From: Prevotella sp. UBA6447
Lineage (GTDB): Bacteria; Bacteroidota; Bacteroidia; Bacteroidales; Bacteroidaceae
Reading direction: 5' to 3'
Length of the DNA: 46,774 bases
Assembly: GCA_002437115.1 (NCBI GenBank)
Contig: DJOD01000062.1
Coordinates: forward strand, 53,485-100,258
The translations under genes and the position numbers were made by a program. Below the pieces are notes generated by a model. That model did no database searches, was not told the DNA's origin, and worked only from the letters and a program-made list of their open reading frames with translations. Shown in pieces: positions 7,491 to 16,340 of the stretch (the stretch's first letter is position 1; the number at the start of each line of letters is the position of its first letter).

Positions 7491-8801
7491 TTAGTCTTTC
7501 ACACGTTGTATGTTGGCTCCCAGGTTGTTGAGGCGTCGCTCGATGTCCTGGTAGCCACGGTCTATCTGCGCGATGTTGGCAATGCGGCTGGTGCCGCGTG
7601 CACTCATGGCCGCGATGAGCAGGGCTATGCCTGCTCGTATGTCGGGCGAAGTCATGTTGCCGGCGCGCAACTGGATGCGATGGTCTTGCCCCACCACCAC
7701 GGCACGGTGCGGGTCACAAAGGATGATTTGCGCGCCCATATCGATGAGCTTGTCGACGAAGAACAGGCGGCTCTCAAACATCTTCTGGTGGATGAGCACC
7801 GAGCCGCGAGCCTGTGTGGCCACCACGAGCAACACGGAGAGCAGGTCGGGCGTCAGGCCCGGCCATGGCGCATCAGAGAGAGTCATGATGGTTCCGTCAA
7901 TGAACGACTGTACCTGATAGTGTCCTTGGTGAGGAATGACAAGGTCGTCGCCCTCCACCTTGACGTGTACACCCAGCCGACGGAAGGCTTCGGGTATGAT
8001 GCCGAGGTTCTTCACCGACACGTCCTTGATGCGAATGCCGTTGCCCACCATGGCCGCCATGCCGATGAAGGAGCCCACCTCAATCATGTCGGGCAGCACA
8101 CGGTGGCTTGCGCCGTGAAGCGCCTTCACGCCTACGATGGTGATGAGGTTGCTGGCAATGCCACTGATGTTGGCTCCCATGTGGTTGAGCAGATGGCACA
8201 ACTGCTGCAGGTAAGGCTCGCAGGCGGCGTTGTAGATGGTGGTGGTGCCCTTGGCAAAGACGGCCGCCATGATAATGTTGGCCGTTCCCGTCACGGAGGC
8301 TTCGTCGAGTAGCATGTATGTTCCCTTGAGCTGTTTTGCCTGAATCTGATAGACATTGCGCTCATCATCGTGCACAAACTGAGCCCCCAGGCTCTTGAAG
8401 CCAAGGAAGTGGGTGTCGAGCCGTCGCCGCCCAATCTTGTCGCCACCCGGCTGTGCCACCGTGGCCTTGCCGAAACGGCCGAGCAACGGGCCTATCATGA
8501 GCACCGACCCGCGCAATGAGGAGCACTTGCGCACAAACTCAATGCTGTCAAGATAGTCGAGGTTGAGCTCGTCGGCCTGGAACGTGTAGTCGCCCTCGCC
8601 ATGGTGCGTTACCTTCACCCCCATGTCCACGAGCAACCTGATGAGGTTGTTAACGTCGAGGATGTCGGGGATGTTCTTGATCCTCACGGGGTCGGAGGTG
8701 AGCAAGGTGGCGCAAATTACCTCCAACGCCTCGTTTTTGGCACCTTGTGGTGTGATGTCGCCGCAGAGCGGATGCCCACCTTCGATGATGAATGACTCCA
8801 T
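7491..8801 (-). CDS. murA: UDP-GlcNAc 1-carboxyvinyltransferase MurA (Asp-type)
   Basis: MurA transfers enolpyruvate from PEP to UDP-N-acetylglucosamine, the first committed step of peptidoglycan synthesis in the cytoplasm. The 436-residue length, the GAKNEAL block near residue 20 and the internal repeat of the EPSP-synthase fold are typical. The mobile active-site loop reads QPGGDKIGRRR: Asp121 stands where E. coli MurA has Cys115, the residue alkylated by fosfomycin. The enzyme is therefore expected to be insensitive to this drug, as known for Asp-type MurA of mycobacteria and Chlamydia. It starts 11 bp after the DUF4290 gene and is followed 13 bp later by rimM. Confidence 0.96.
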   Translation of the reverse strand: MESFIIEGGHPLCGDITPQGAKNEALEVICATLLTSDPVRIKNIPDILDVNNLIRLLVDMGVKVTHHGEGDYTFQADELNLDYLDSIEFVRKCSSLRGSVLMIGPLLGRFGKATVAQPGGDKIGRRRLDTHFLGFKSLGAQFVHDDERNVYQIQAKQLKGTYMLLDEASVTGTANIIMAAVFAKGTTTIYNAACEPYLQQLCHLLNHMGANISGIASNLITIVGVKALHGASHRVLPDMIEVGSFIGMAAMVGNGIRIKDVSVKNLGIIPEAFRRLGVHVKVEGDDLVIPHQGHYQVQSFIDGTIMTLSDAPWPGLTPDLLSVLLVVATQARGSVLIHQKMFESRLFFVDKLIDMGAQIILCDPHRAVVVGQDHRIQLRAGNMTSPDIRAGIALLIAAMSARGTSRIANIAQIDRGYQDIERRLNNLGANIQRVKD

Positions 8802-8812
8802 ACGGTATGATG

Positions 8813-9406
8813 TTATTTTCTTTTGCGTTTTTTTTCAGTTTCCCTGATGTCGACCTTGGCAAACTTGAAGTTGTTGAGGTCCAACTGTATCTTTCCGTCT
8901 GTGTAGCGTGCCAGGTCTTCGGCCACCTTCTCGTCGTCTGTGTAGCCGTGGCTCCACAGTATGAGATCGCGCTTCATTTGGTTAGCGGTGAGGCGCACCA
9001 GGTCGTCGCGTTGGCTGCCAGGCTCCATGGTCTTCAGCTTGTCGAAGAGCTTGAAGATATATCGCCCGTAGTGGCGCACGCGGATATTTTCGGTGGGGTA
9101 CTTCATCGGTTTAGGCTTGGTCTGCATCGACCGTGCCTCGCTGATGTCGTAGGGCCAGTCAATGTCGAGCTTGAAGTTGCTCATCAGTGCCAAGTGATCC
9201 CATAGCTTCTGCTTGTAGTTGGCGTTGATGCGGTTTTGCGGTACCATGCGATCCATGATGGCGACGATGGTAGCCGCGCATCGTTGCCGCTCTTCCTTGG
9301 TGGGCAGCTTTACGCAATAGTCCACCATGTTTTGTATTTCACGCCCATACTCTGGCAAGATGAGTCTCTCGCGCTGGGTGTTGTAGTCCAATCCGTTGAT
9401 GTTCAT
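8813..9406 (-). CDS. DUF4290 protein of unknown function
   Basis: A 197-residue, mostly helical, soluble protein with no signal peptide, recognised as the DUF4290 family found in Bacteroidota. It begins MNINGLDYNTQRERLILPEYG and ends in a very basic tail (ETEKKRKRK). No catalytic motif is apparent. The start was set at this Met because it fits the family beginning; 25 upstream in-frame codons run into the tsaB gap. Its position between tsaB and murA, with 43 and 11 bp gaps, suggests a basic cellular role, but nothing more specific can be said. Confidence 0.85.
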   Translation of the reverse strand: MNINGLDYNTQRERLILPEYGREIQNMVDYCVKLPTKEERQRCAATIVAIMDRMVPQNRINANYKQKLWDHLALMSNFKLDIDWPYDISEARSMQTKPKPMKYPTENIRVRHYGRYIFKLFDKLKTMEPGSQRDDLVRLTANQMKRDLILWSHGYTDDEKVAEDLARYTDGKIQLDLNNFKFAKVDIRETEKKRKRK

Positions 9407-9449
9407 GTGTCTTGTTGGGATGTTATTTGTGGATATTGCACCGATGTGC

Positions 9450-10139
9450 TCAAAGCAATTTGCGCGGTTGTTTGGCAACAAAGTCTTTCAGGTAGAAAGG
9501 CACAAAGTAAGCCACGTCCTCAAACTGCTCTTGTGCCATTCGCCGCTCTGCCAGTGGCAGCATATTCTTGGCAAGTGCTTCAATGCCGCTTATGAAATGA
9601 GCATTGGGGTGGCTGATTACCTCTTGGCATTTCTTGGCACCGTTTCCGAAGAAGTAGACTGGGTGCTGGTCGAGATATTCCTTGTAGGTGTCAGCATCCA
9701 CCACATCGGCATGGATGGGTCTCACCTCATGTAACGAGCGGTCGAAAAGCTGGGCGTAGACCTCCATGCGGCGGGCGTCGAGCATGGGGCACAGAAGCGC
9801 GTCGTCGGTGACCAGCTCCTGCAGCAACACAGGCACGCAGAGTAGCTCCAGTGTGGGCACCGCCAGGAGCTTTACGCCACGTCCATAGCAGATTCCCTTG
9901 GCCATCGAAACGCCGATGCGCAAGCCTGTATAGGATCCGGGGCCACAACTCACGGCCACGGCATCGAGGGGTATGGCGTGGTTGTCGGTGAACGAGAGAG
10001 CCTCGTCGACAAACGTGCCGAGACGCTCGGCATGGTTGGGGCCGCTATGGTCTTCCTTGTCAAAGATGCACGTGCCGTCATGGCTGACGGCCACAGAGCA
10101 CACGTCTGTGCTCGTTTCAATGTTCAATATGCACGACAT
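9450..10139 (-). CDS. tsaB: tRNA t6A biosynthesis protein TsaB
   Basis: TsaB is the inactive partner of TsaD in the complex that adds threonylcarbamoyl to A37 of ANN-decoding tRNAs. The 229-residue protein starts MSCILNIETSTDVCSVAVS, with the ASKHA-fold phosphate loop, and has the conserved CGPGSYTGLRIGVSMAKG block near residue 65. It is the first gene of the leftward unit and is preceded by a -7 box at 10168-10175, giving a short leader of roughly 20 nt. Confidence 0.94.
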   Translation of the reverse strand: MSCILNIETSTDVCSVAVSHDGTCIFDKEDHSGPNHAERLGTFVDEALSFTDNHAIPLDAVAVSCGPGSYTGLRIGVSMAKGICYGRGVKLLAVPTLELLCVPVLLQELVTDDALLCPMLDARRMEVYAQLFDRSLHEVRPIHADVVDADTYKEYLDQHPVYFFGNGAKKCQEVISHPNAHFISGIEALAKNMLPLAERRMAQEQFEDVAYFVPFYLKDFVAKQPRKLL

Positions 10140-10167
10140 AGTTTTAAAATTCTATCTAAATAAAGTG

Positions 10168-10175
10168 CAAATTTA
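10168..10175 (-). promoter_or_regulatory. -7 box of tsaB unit
   Basis: The minus strand reads TAAATTTG, a TAnnTTTG match 28 nt before the tsaB start. It should serve the tsaB-DUF4290-murA-rimM-dxr-rseP-GH43 series. No clear -33 TTTG was found. Confidence 0.55.
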
Positions 10176-10198
10176 CGCTTTTTTCCACGATTTCTTAG

Positions 10199-10206
10199 TA
10201 CATTTG
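10199..10206 (+). promoter_or_regulatory. -7 box of yicC unit
   Basis: TACATTTG matches TAnnTTTG and lies 23 nt before the yicC start. It is only 23 bp from the opposed tsaB box, so polymerases at the two promoters would compete for the same DNA. Confidence 0.55.
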
Positions 10207-10229
10207 CAGAAATTTAACGCGAAAGAAGC

Positions 10230-11105
10230 ATGATACAATCAATGACGGGTTACGGTAAGTCGGTCGTGACCTACAAGGACAAGAAAATTAATGTTGAGAT
10301 TAAATCATTGAACAGCAAGGCCCTTGACCTCTCCACACGCATTGCGCCGCTGTATAGGGAGAAGGAGATGGAGGTCAGACAACTCATTGCTCGCTCGCTG
10401 ACAAGGGGCAAGGTCGACTTTGCCATATGGATAGAAAAAGACACCCTTGTCGACGCCACACCGGTCAACGCGGCTCTTGTGGATAATTATTACCAACAAC
10501 TGAAAGCCATCTCGGCTCGTTTTGGCATCCCTGAGCCTGCAGACTGGCTCACCACGTTGATGCGCATGCCTGACGTGTTGGCCAAGACGGAGGTGGAGCA
10601 GCTCGAGGATGACGAGTGGCAGGCGGTGCTCCAAGCTATCCACACGGCCATTGATGCGCTCACGGCCTTTCGCCGTCAGGAAGGCACGGCTCTTGAGCGC
10701 AAGTTCCATGAGAAAGTTGACAACATAGAGCGGCTCCTTCACGAAATAGAGCCTTACGAGAAAAGTCGAGTGGCCAAGATCCGTGAGACAATCGTCAAGG
10801 GCCTGGAGATGATTCCTGGTGTTGATTACGACAAGAACCGACTGGAGCAAGAACTCATCTATTATATCGAGAAGCTTGATATCAGTGAGGAAAAGCAACG
10901 CCTTGCCAACCACCTGAAGTATTTCCGCGAGACCATGGCCGAGAACCAGCCCAATGGTAAGAAACTGGGCTTTATCGCGCAGGAGATGGGTCGCGAGATT
11001 AACACCACGGGATCGAAGAGCAACCAGGCGGAGATGCAAAACATCGTGGTCAAGATGAAAGACGAACTGGAGCAAATCAAGGAGCAGGTGCTCAATGCGC
11101 TTTAA
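10230..11105 (+). CDS. yicC: YicC/YloC-family endoribonuclease
   Basis: A 291-residue member of the YicC family, known in other bacteria as an endoribonuclease that influences RNA turnover. The start IQSMTGYGK is the strict family signature, as are the middle region rich in charged helices and the C-terminal block LGFIAQEMGREINTTGSKSN near residues 250-270, which holds conserved acidic and polar residues. It leads the rightward unit yicC-gmk-nadD, an order often kept in bacteria, although a terminator-like hairpin (11111-11139) separates it from gmk. Confidence 0.95.
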   Translation: MIQSMTGYGKSVVTYKDKKINVEIKSLNSKALDLSTRIAPLYREKEMEVRQLIARSLTRGKVDFAIWIEKDTLVDATPVNAALVDNYYQQLKAISARFGIPEPADWLTTLMRMPDVLAKTEVEQLEDDEWQAVLQAIHTAIDALTAFRRQEGTALERKFHEKVDNIERLLHEIEPYEKSRVAKIRETIVKGLEMIPGVDYDKNRLEQELIYYIEKLDISEEKQRLANHLKYFRETMAENQPNGKKLGFIAQEMGREINTTGSKSNQAEMQNIVVKMKDELEQIKEQVLNAL

Positions 11106-11110
11106 ATCCG

Positions 11111-11150
11111 TAGGCGGCCTTCTGTGAGGAGGCTGCCTATTGCGTTTTAT
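11111..11150 (+). terminator. Hairpin between yicC and gmk
   Basis: TAGGCGGCCT (11111-11120) pairs with AGGCTGCCTA (11130-11139), 10 bp with one G-U, and is followed by TTGCGTTTTAT. It begins 6 nt after the yicC stop. It may end part of the transcripts or tune gmk/nadD levels, as no separate gmk promoter box is seen. Confidence 0.6.
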
Positions 11151-11169
11151 CACCTTAAATAATTACACT

Positions 11170-11796
11170 ATGGCAGACAACAACAATGTCCTTGACACAA
11201 ATCCTTCTGCCCAGATTGGGGTGGGCGAAGGCCGGCTACTCATCTTCTCGGCGCCGTCGGGAAGCGGCAAGAGCACCATTGTGAAGTGGTTGATGGAGCA
11301 GCATCCCGAGCTGCGGTTGGCCTTCTCGGTGAGTGCCACCACGCGTGCGCCACGCGGCACAGAACGCAACGGCGTGGAGTACCTGTTCCTTTCCGAGCGG
11401 GAGTTTCGCGAGAAGATTGCTGCTGGCGAGTTCCTGGAACATGAGGAGGTCTATCCAGGCCGCTTCTATGGCACGCTGAAGGAGCAGGTGGAGACCCAGT
11501 GCCATAAGGGCGAGAACGTGGTCTTCGATGTCGATGTGAAGGGCGGCTGCAACATCAAGCGATTTTATGGCGACCGCGCCCTAAGCGTCTTCATCCAGCC
11601 CCCCTCGGTAGAGGAGCTGCGTCGTCGCTTGGTGGGTCGCGCCACCGACGCGCCCGAGGTCATCGAGCAGCGCTTGGCCAAGGCTTCCTATGAGTTGACC
11701 TTCGCGCCGCGCTTCGACCACATTGTGGTCAACGACGACCTGGCCACCGCTGAGGCTGAGACCTATCGACTCGTCAGCGACTTCCTGAAGCGTTGA
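11170..11796 (+). CDS. gmk: Guanylate kinase
   Basis: The enzyme phosphorylates GMP to GDP with ATP in the cytoplasm. The P-loop SAPSGSGKSTIVKW lies near residue 30 and the GMP-binding region SVSATTRAPRGTERNGVEYLF follows, with the lid and C-terminal helices intact. The start MADNNNVLD was preferred over an upstream in-frame Met because that one lies in the terminator tail; even so there is an N-terminal extension of about 20 residues before the kinase core. The stop overlaps the region just before nadD (5 bp gap), so the two are translated from one message. Confidence 0.94.
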   Translation: MADNNNVLDTNPSAQIGVGEGRLLIFSAPSGSGKSTIVKWLMEQHPELRLAFSVSATTRAPRGTERNGVEYLFLSEREFREKIAAGEFLEHEEVYPGRFYGTLKEQVETQCHKGENVVFDVDVKGGCNIKRFYGDRALSVFIQPPSVEELRRRLVGRATDAPEVIEQRLAKASYELTFAPRFDHIVVNDDLATAEAETYRLVSDFLKR

Positions 11797-11801
11797 GGCT
11801 T

Positions 11802-12389
11802 ATGCCGAAACTTGTTTCCACGGGCATCTTTGGCGGGTCGTTCAACCCGATTCACCTGGGGCACATTGGACTGGCGCGCGACATCCTGCGCCTCACAGGC
11901 TTAGGAGAAGTGTGTTTTCTCGTGTCGCCGCTCAATCCCTTCAAGCGTGAGGCCGGCGATTTGCTCGCCGACCGCTTGCGCTTCGACTTGGCTCGCCGCG
12001 CCCTTGCTGGCGAGCCCCATTTGGTGGCTTCCGACTATGAGTTTGGCCTTCCCCGTCCTTCTTACACATGGCAGACGCTTGCCCACCTGCGCGCCGACTA
12101 TCCCGACCGGTTGTTCACACTCATCATAGGGGCGGACAATTGGTTGGCGTTCGACCGCTGGGCACATCCCGATGACATTTTGCGCCATCATCCAGTCATT
12201 GTTTATCCCCGTGAGGGCTATCCCATTGACCGTTCTTCGTTGCCGCCCCGTGTTACCCTTGTAGACACGGGTCTCTATCCCGTCAGCAGTACGGAGGTCC
12301 GCCGTCGTGTGTCGGCAGGACTGCCCATTGACGGCCTTGTTCCTCCAGCCATCATTCCTATGGTCGAACGTTATTACCAACGTCGTTGA
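11802..12389 (+). CDS. nadD: Nicotinate-nucleotide adenylyltransferase
   Basis: NadD adenylates nicotinate mononucleotide to deamido-NAD, a step of NAD synthesis in the cytoplasm. The nucleotidyltransferase motif GGSFNPIHLGH (HxGH) is near residues 10-20 and the second signature SSTEVRRR near the C-terminus. ATG at 11802 gives 195 residues; a TTG three codons earlier overlaps gmk and is less likely. It immediately follows gmk. About 140 bp then separate it from a carbohydrate lyase gene with no obvious terminator between. Confidence 0.95.
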   Translation: MPKLVSTGIFGGSFNPIHLGHIGLARDILRLTGLGEVCFLVSPLNPFKREAGDLLADRLRFDLARRALAGEPHLVASDYEFGLPRPSYTWQTLAHLRADYPDRLFTLIIGADNWLAFDRWAHPDDILRHHPVIVYPREGYPIDRSSLPPRVTLVDTGLYPVSSTEVRRRVSAGLPIDGLVPPAIIPMVERYYQRR

Positions 12390-12529
12390 TTCTTGCTTAC
12401 GGGTAGAAGGCCAAGAGCACACAAATGTCCACAAATTTTGTGCGTCCAAGGATAAGTGTTTTCGTCAGAGCAGGCGTATTTATAATAGAATGTGGCCTTT
12501 TGCCGCATGCCCAACGATTATCAACGACC

Positions 12530-14860
12530 ATGAAAAAACGTGCTTTTCTTTTGTTCCTTGGGGCACTTTTCCTTTGCCTGCAAGTACAGTCGCAGGACGC
12601 AAAGCGGTTGCGCCAGCGCGTTGACCCCATTCTGCAGCATGTGGATCGCCAGCCCGACTGGCTCCTGTCGCGCCTGCAAATGTACTGGACCACACATGCC
12701 ACAGACGTGTTCATCCATGGCGAGGTGTTCGACCACCCTGGTGGTGGGCGGGCTCCTGTGGCCACCGTGAAATATAATGGCGCACGTGGGATGGCTTCGC
12801 AATACAATCGTCCGATGCTGGAAGACGTGGTGCCTTACGACGACGACAGCCTGGGGAATGTGACCTTCGTGAACCGTGCGTCGGGCAAGATGGAGAAGAC
12901 GCATCCCTCCAAGACAGGTTGCAACATTGATGGGTTGAACAGGCAGATACTGTGGCTGGCAGCAGATGCCGCGCAGCTCTACGCCTTGGAGGGCGACAAT
13001 CGTTGTGCCAGCTTGGCTTTCGGTGTTTTCGACACGTTCATGCGAGGCATCTTCTACCGCAACGTCCCCGCCGACCTCAATCACGGTCACCAACAGACGC
13101 TGGTCGGCATGACCACCTTCGAGGTCATCCATGAGGAGGCCATCACGCCTTTGGTGAAGATGTACAGCCTCTTGGGCAAGTATGTTAGAAAAGACCGTGA
13201 GCTCTACGATGCTGCATTCAAGAAATGGGCCGACAATATCATCGCCAATGGCGTGCCCCACAACAACTGGGACTTGCTGCAAGCTGAGTTTGTGGCGAAA
13301 ATTGCACAGGTGTTGCAATCCGACAAACATTACGCCGACGGGCACGGACGCGAGTATTATCTCGACTGCATCGTGGAGCGCAGCAGCATCCGGCAGTGGG
13401 GGCTGAAGCCGTTGGCCAACTTCGGGTTCGACAGCGATACGGGCATCTGGTATGAGTCTCCTGGCTATAGCCAAATGGTGGTGGGCGATTTCTGCGCCTT
13501 TGCCAATGAGCTCGACAAGGAGGCTGGCATTGATGTGTTCCGTCGTTTGCCGGTGCTGCGCAAGGCGGTGTTTGCCTTGTCCCAATACCTCTTTCCCAAC
13601 CGCATGATTGCAGGATTTGGTGACACGCATCCAGGCTACTTGAACACCAAGGCCATCGATGCCTACGCCAGCTATGCCACGCGCCATCACGACGCATCCA
13701 CCATCGGCGAATTGGCACGACTGAGGGCGGCGGTTGAGCCTTTTGCCCCTGATACGGCCGTGAGCCGCTATGTGTCTCCCATCTTCCATGCGAAGAACGT
13801 GTCGTGGCTTGCCATGCGGTCGGGAATGAATCGTCAGCACGACCTTATGGTGTCGCTCAACGGCTCGCTCGGCAATCACCAGCATGCCAATGGCATCTCC
13901 ATGGAGCTCTACGGCAAGGGATGGGTGCTCGGACCTGACGCAGGCATCGGCGAGCACCTGTACAGCGGACTCGACTATCAGGAATACTACTCGCAGATGC
14001 CGGCTCACAACACGGTGTGTGTCGACGGTGTGTCGAGCTATCCGGTGATGATGTCGCAGCACGCCTTCAGCGTGGTCGACAGCGGACAGGTGACCACCGC
14101 CGATGGAACGAGGGCACTCTACAGCGTGGTGTCGTTCGTGGAGCCTGAGACACAGAGCGACCAGCAACGCGCCAACGTCATAGTGAAGACCTCGGCCACG
14201 GGTGGTTTCTATGTGGACATCTTCCGCAGCCGTCGACGCGACGGTCGCGACAAGTTCCACGACTACTTCTATCACAACCTCGGGCAGGACATGAGGCTCA
14301 CGGCGGCCGATGGCTCCGACCTCCATCTGCAGCCTACCGACGAGCTGGCTTTCGCGGGCGGTCATCTTTACGCCTATTCTTACATCTACGACAAGCGCGT
14401 TGCGCAGACCACCGCCGATGTGAAGGCACAGTTTTCCATGACACCCACCAATGCCAACGCGCTTGCAAATCCCAAGGAACCCATCAGCATGACGCTGTGG
14501 ATGGCGGGCGACAGCGCACGCGAGGTGTTCAGCGCCTTGTCGCCTGTCAACCGCGAGTATGAGCGCATGAAGGACGAGCCCTACGATATTGACCGCCAAC
14601 CGGTGCTGACCTATGTGGCGCGCCAGCGGGGCGAGGCCTGGACGCACCCGTTTGTGGCCGTGTATGAGCCCACGTCGGCCTCGGAGCCTTCCGAAATCAA
14701 GGGGGTGACCTTCTTCAAACCCCAAAGCACTGACCCAGCGGCCGTGGGCATACGCATCGACCTGAAGGACGGCCGCACACGCTATGTCTTCTCATCGGCC
14801 AAAGGCAGCGAGATGCGCTACCAGGGGATGACGGCCAAGGGAAGGTGCGTGGTGAGATAA
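12530..14860 (+). CDS. Exported heparinase II/III-type polysaccharide lyase
   Basis: A 776-residue secreted enzyme with a signal peptide (KKRAFLLFLGALFLCLQVQS), an alpha-helical toroid N-terminal domain and a beta-sandwich heparinase II/III domain. The block GNHQHANGISMELYG near residues 448-462 matches the conserved His region of that family, and HNNWDLLQAEF near 246 may hold the Asn/His pair of the active site. Such lyases split uronic acid-containing chains by beta-elimination, leaving unsaturated ends. The following GH88 gene (35 bp gap) removes such ends, which supports a uronate polymer as substrate. The exact PL family (12, 15, 17, 21 or 33) cannot be fixed from reading alone. The start was chosen for the signal peptide. 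Confidence 0.8.
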   Translation: MKKRAFLLFLGALFLCLQVQSQDAKRLRQRVDPILQHVDRQPDWLLSRLQMYWTTHATDVFIHGEVFDHPGGGRAPVATVKYNGARGMASQYNRPMLEDVVPYDDDSLGNVTFVNRASGKMEKTHPSKTGCNIDGLNRQILWLAADAAQLYALEGDNRCASLAFGVFDTFMRGIFYRNVPADLNHGHQQTLVGMTTFEVIHEEAITPLVKMYSLLGKYVRKDRELYDAAFKKWADNIIANGVPHNNWDLLQAEFVAKIAQVLQSDKHYADGHGREYYLDCIVERSSIRQWGLKPLANFGFDSDTGIWYESPGYSQMVVGDFCAFANELDKEAGIDVFRRLPVLRKAVFALSQYLFPNRMIAGFGDTHPGYLNTKAIDAYASYATRHHDASTIGELARLRAAVEPFAPDTAVSRYVSPIFHAKNVSWLAMRSGMNRQHDLMVSLNGSLGNHQHANGISMELYGKGWVLGPDAGIGEHLYSGLDYQEYYSQMPAHNTVCVDGVSSYPVMMSQHAFSVVDSGQVTTADGTRALYSVVSFVEPETQSDQQRANVIVKTSATGGFYVDIFRSRRRDGRDKFHDYFYHNLGQDMRLTAADGSDLHLQPTDELAFAGGHLYAYSYIYDKRVAQTTADVKAQFSMTPTNANALANPKEPISMTLWMAGDSAREVFSALSPVNREYERMKDEPYDIDRQPVLTYVARQRGEAWTHPFVAVYEPTSASEPSEIKGVTFFKPQSTDPAAVGIRIDLKDGRTRYVFSSAKGSEMRYQGMTAKGRCVVR

Positions 14861-14895
14861 AACTTTAGAAAACTAATATGAACAACAATTGAAAT

Positions 14896-16188
14896 ATGAA
14901 AAAATATCTTGCGACAATCGCACGCAAGGCTCTCATGTGTGTGATGCTGGGAGTTGTCCCGGTTTTGTCGGCAAACGCTGCCGCTGCCAAGAAGGGATTT
15001 GACGTGAACCGGGAAATCAACTACTGCAGCCAACAAGTAAAACGAGCGCTGGCTCAACTCCGAAAGGCGGATGGCACTTACGACTTTTCTCTCATTCCGC
15101 GCAACATCATGGCCACCGACCGACAACAAGGTTGGAACTGCCGGCCGGCCAAGGCCGAGGAGTGGTGCTCGGGCTTCTGGCCGGGCATCCTGTGGATGGA
15201 CTATGCTGTGACAGGTGACGAGGAGGTGCGCCGGGCGGCCGAGGGCTACACGGAGGCTCTGCATGACATTGCCTACCGCCCTGTTTTCGACCACGACATT
15301 GGCTTCCTCATGTTTTGCTCCTATGGCAAGGGCTATGAGGTCAACCACGACCCTGCCTACAAGCAAGTGTTGCTGGCCTCGGCCGACTCGCTCGCCACAC
15401 TTTTCAATCCGCTCGCGGGAACGCTGTTGAGCTGGCCGCGCAACGTGAAGATGTTTGGCGGACACAACACCATCATGGACAACATGATGAACCTCGACCT
15501 CATGTTCTGGGCCGCCCGCAACGGCGGTAATCGCTTGCTTTGTGACTTGGCTGTGGCTCATGCCACCACAACCATGCACCACCAGTTTCGTCCCGACGGC
15601 TCATGTTATCATGTGGCAGTCTACGACACCCTCGATGGCCACTTCCTTCGGGGCGTGACCCACCAGGGCTATAGCGACCAGTCGATGTGGGCGCGCGGAC
15701 AGGCTTGGGCCATCTATGGCTACACCATGGTCTACCGATGGACTCGTCATCTTGTCTTCCTCGACTTTGCTCGCCGTGTGGCCGATGTCTATATACGCGC
15801 CCTCACCCCTACGTGCCCACTTAACGGAAAGGGTATCCCTACCACCCAAGGTGCGGCGCTCAGTGCCTATGACCTTGTGCCAAAGTGGGACTTCTGTGAC
15901 CCTGCCCCAAATGCTTCCAAGGATGCCAGTGCCGCCTGCGTGGTGGCTGATGCCCTGTTGGAGTTGAGTCAGTATGTGGAGGGCGAGTATGGGGCGTTCT
16001 ATCGCCAGTTTGCCGAGGAGACGTTGCGCCAGCTGAGTACGCTCGCCTACCAGAGTGGCGACAAAAACGTGAGTTTCTTGCTCCACAGCACCGGCCATCA
16101 TCCCGCAGGCTCAGAGATAGATGCCAGCATCATCTACGCCGACTACTATTACCTCGAAGCGCTCATGCGCCTCAAGGCTCTACAGTAG
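14896..16188 (+). CDS. Exported GH88 unsaturated glucuronyl hydrolase
   Basis: The family hydrolyses the 4,5-unsaturated uronic residue left at the non-reducing end by polysaccharide lyases, through hydration of the double bond. The 430-residue protein has a signal peptide ending near NAAAA and an (alpha/alpha)6 barrel. The two key Asp are in FDHDIGFLMF and NMMNLDLMFWA, and the blocks HQGYSDQSMWARGQAWAIYG and SGDKNVSFLLHSTGHHP are typical. It directly follows the lyase and is almost surely co-transcribed with it; together they form a small two-step degradation module with no SusC/SusD genes in sight. Confidence 0.92.
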   Translation: MKKYLATIARKALMCVMLGVVPVLSANAAAAKKGFDVNREINYCSQQVKRALAQLRKADGTYDFSLIPRNIMATDRQQGWNCRPAKAEEWCSGFWPGILWMDYAVTGDEEVRRAAEGYTEALHDIAYRPVFDHDIGFLMFCSYGKGYEVNHDPAYKQVLLASADSLATLFNPLAGTLLSWPRNVKMFGGHNTIMDNMMNLDLMFWAARNGGNRLLCDLAVAHATTTMHHQFRPDGSCYHVAVYDTLDGHFLRGVTHQGYSDQSMWARGQAWAIYGYTMVYRWTRHLVFLDFARRVADVYIRALTPTCPLNGKGIPTTQGAALSAYDLVPKWDFCDPAPNASKDASAACVVADALLELSQYVEGEYGAFYRQFAEETLRQLSTLAYQSGDKNVSFLLHSTGHHPAGSEIDASIIYADYYYLEALMRLKALQ

Positions 16189-16194
16189 GGGAAG

Positions 16195-16225
16195 GTGATG
16201 GGATTAGTTCGGCCATCACATTTGC
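16195..16225 (+). terminator. Possible terminator after GH88 gene
   Basis: GTGATGG (16195-16201) pairs with CCATCAC (16213-16219), followed by ATTTGCTTTGG. It begins 7 nt after the GH88 stop. The U-tract is interrupted, so this is a weak candidate. Confidence 0.4.
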
Positions 16226-16340
16226 TTTGGCGGTAAGAGGGTGAAAGCGCTTGTTATAAAAGCTATAGACGCTTGATGGAAGACAATAAGCTTACTGGTA
16301 GTGTAATTTAGGTTCAACAGAAATTGGAGTGATATGGCTA

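Noticed and set aside
12521..14725. A 734-codon open frame opposite the heparinase-type lyase
   Set aside because: Same reasons: it covers a clear gene, has no start context or recognisable domain, and its residue mix is that of an antisense frame.
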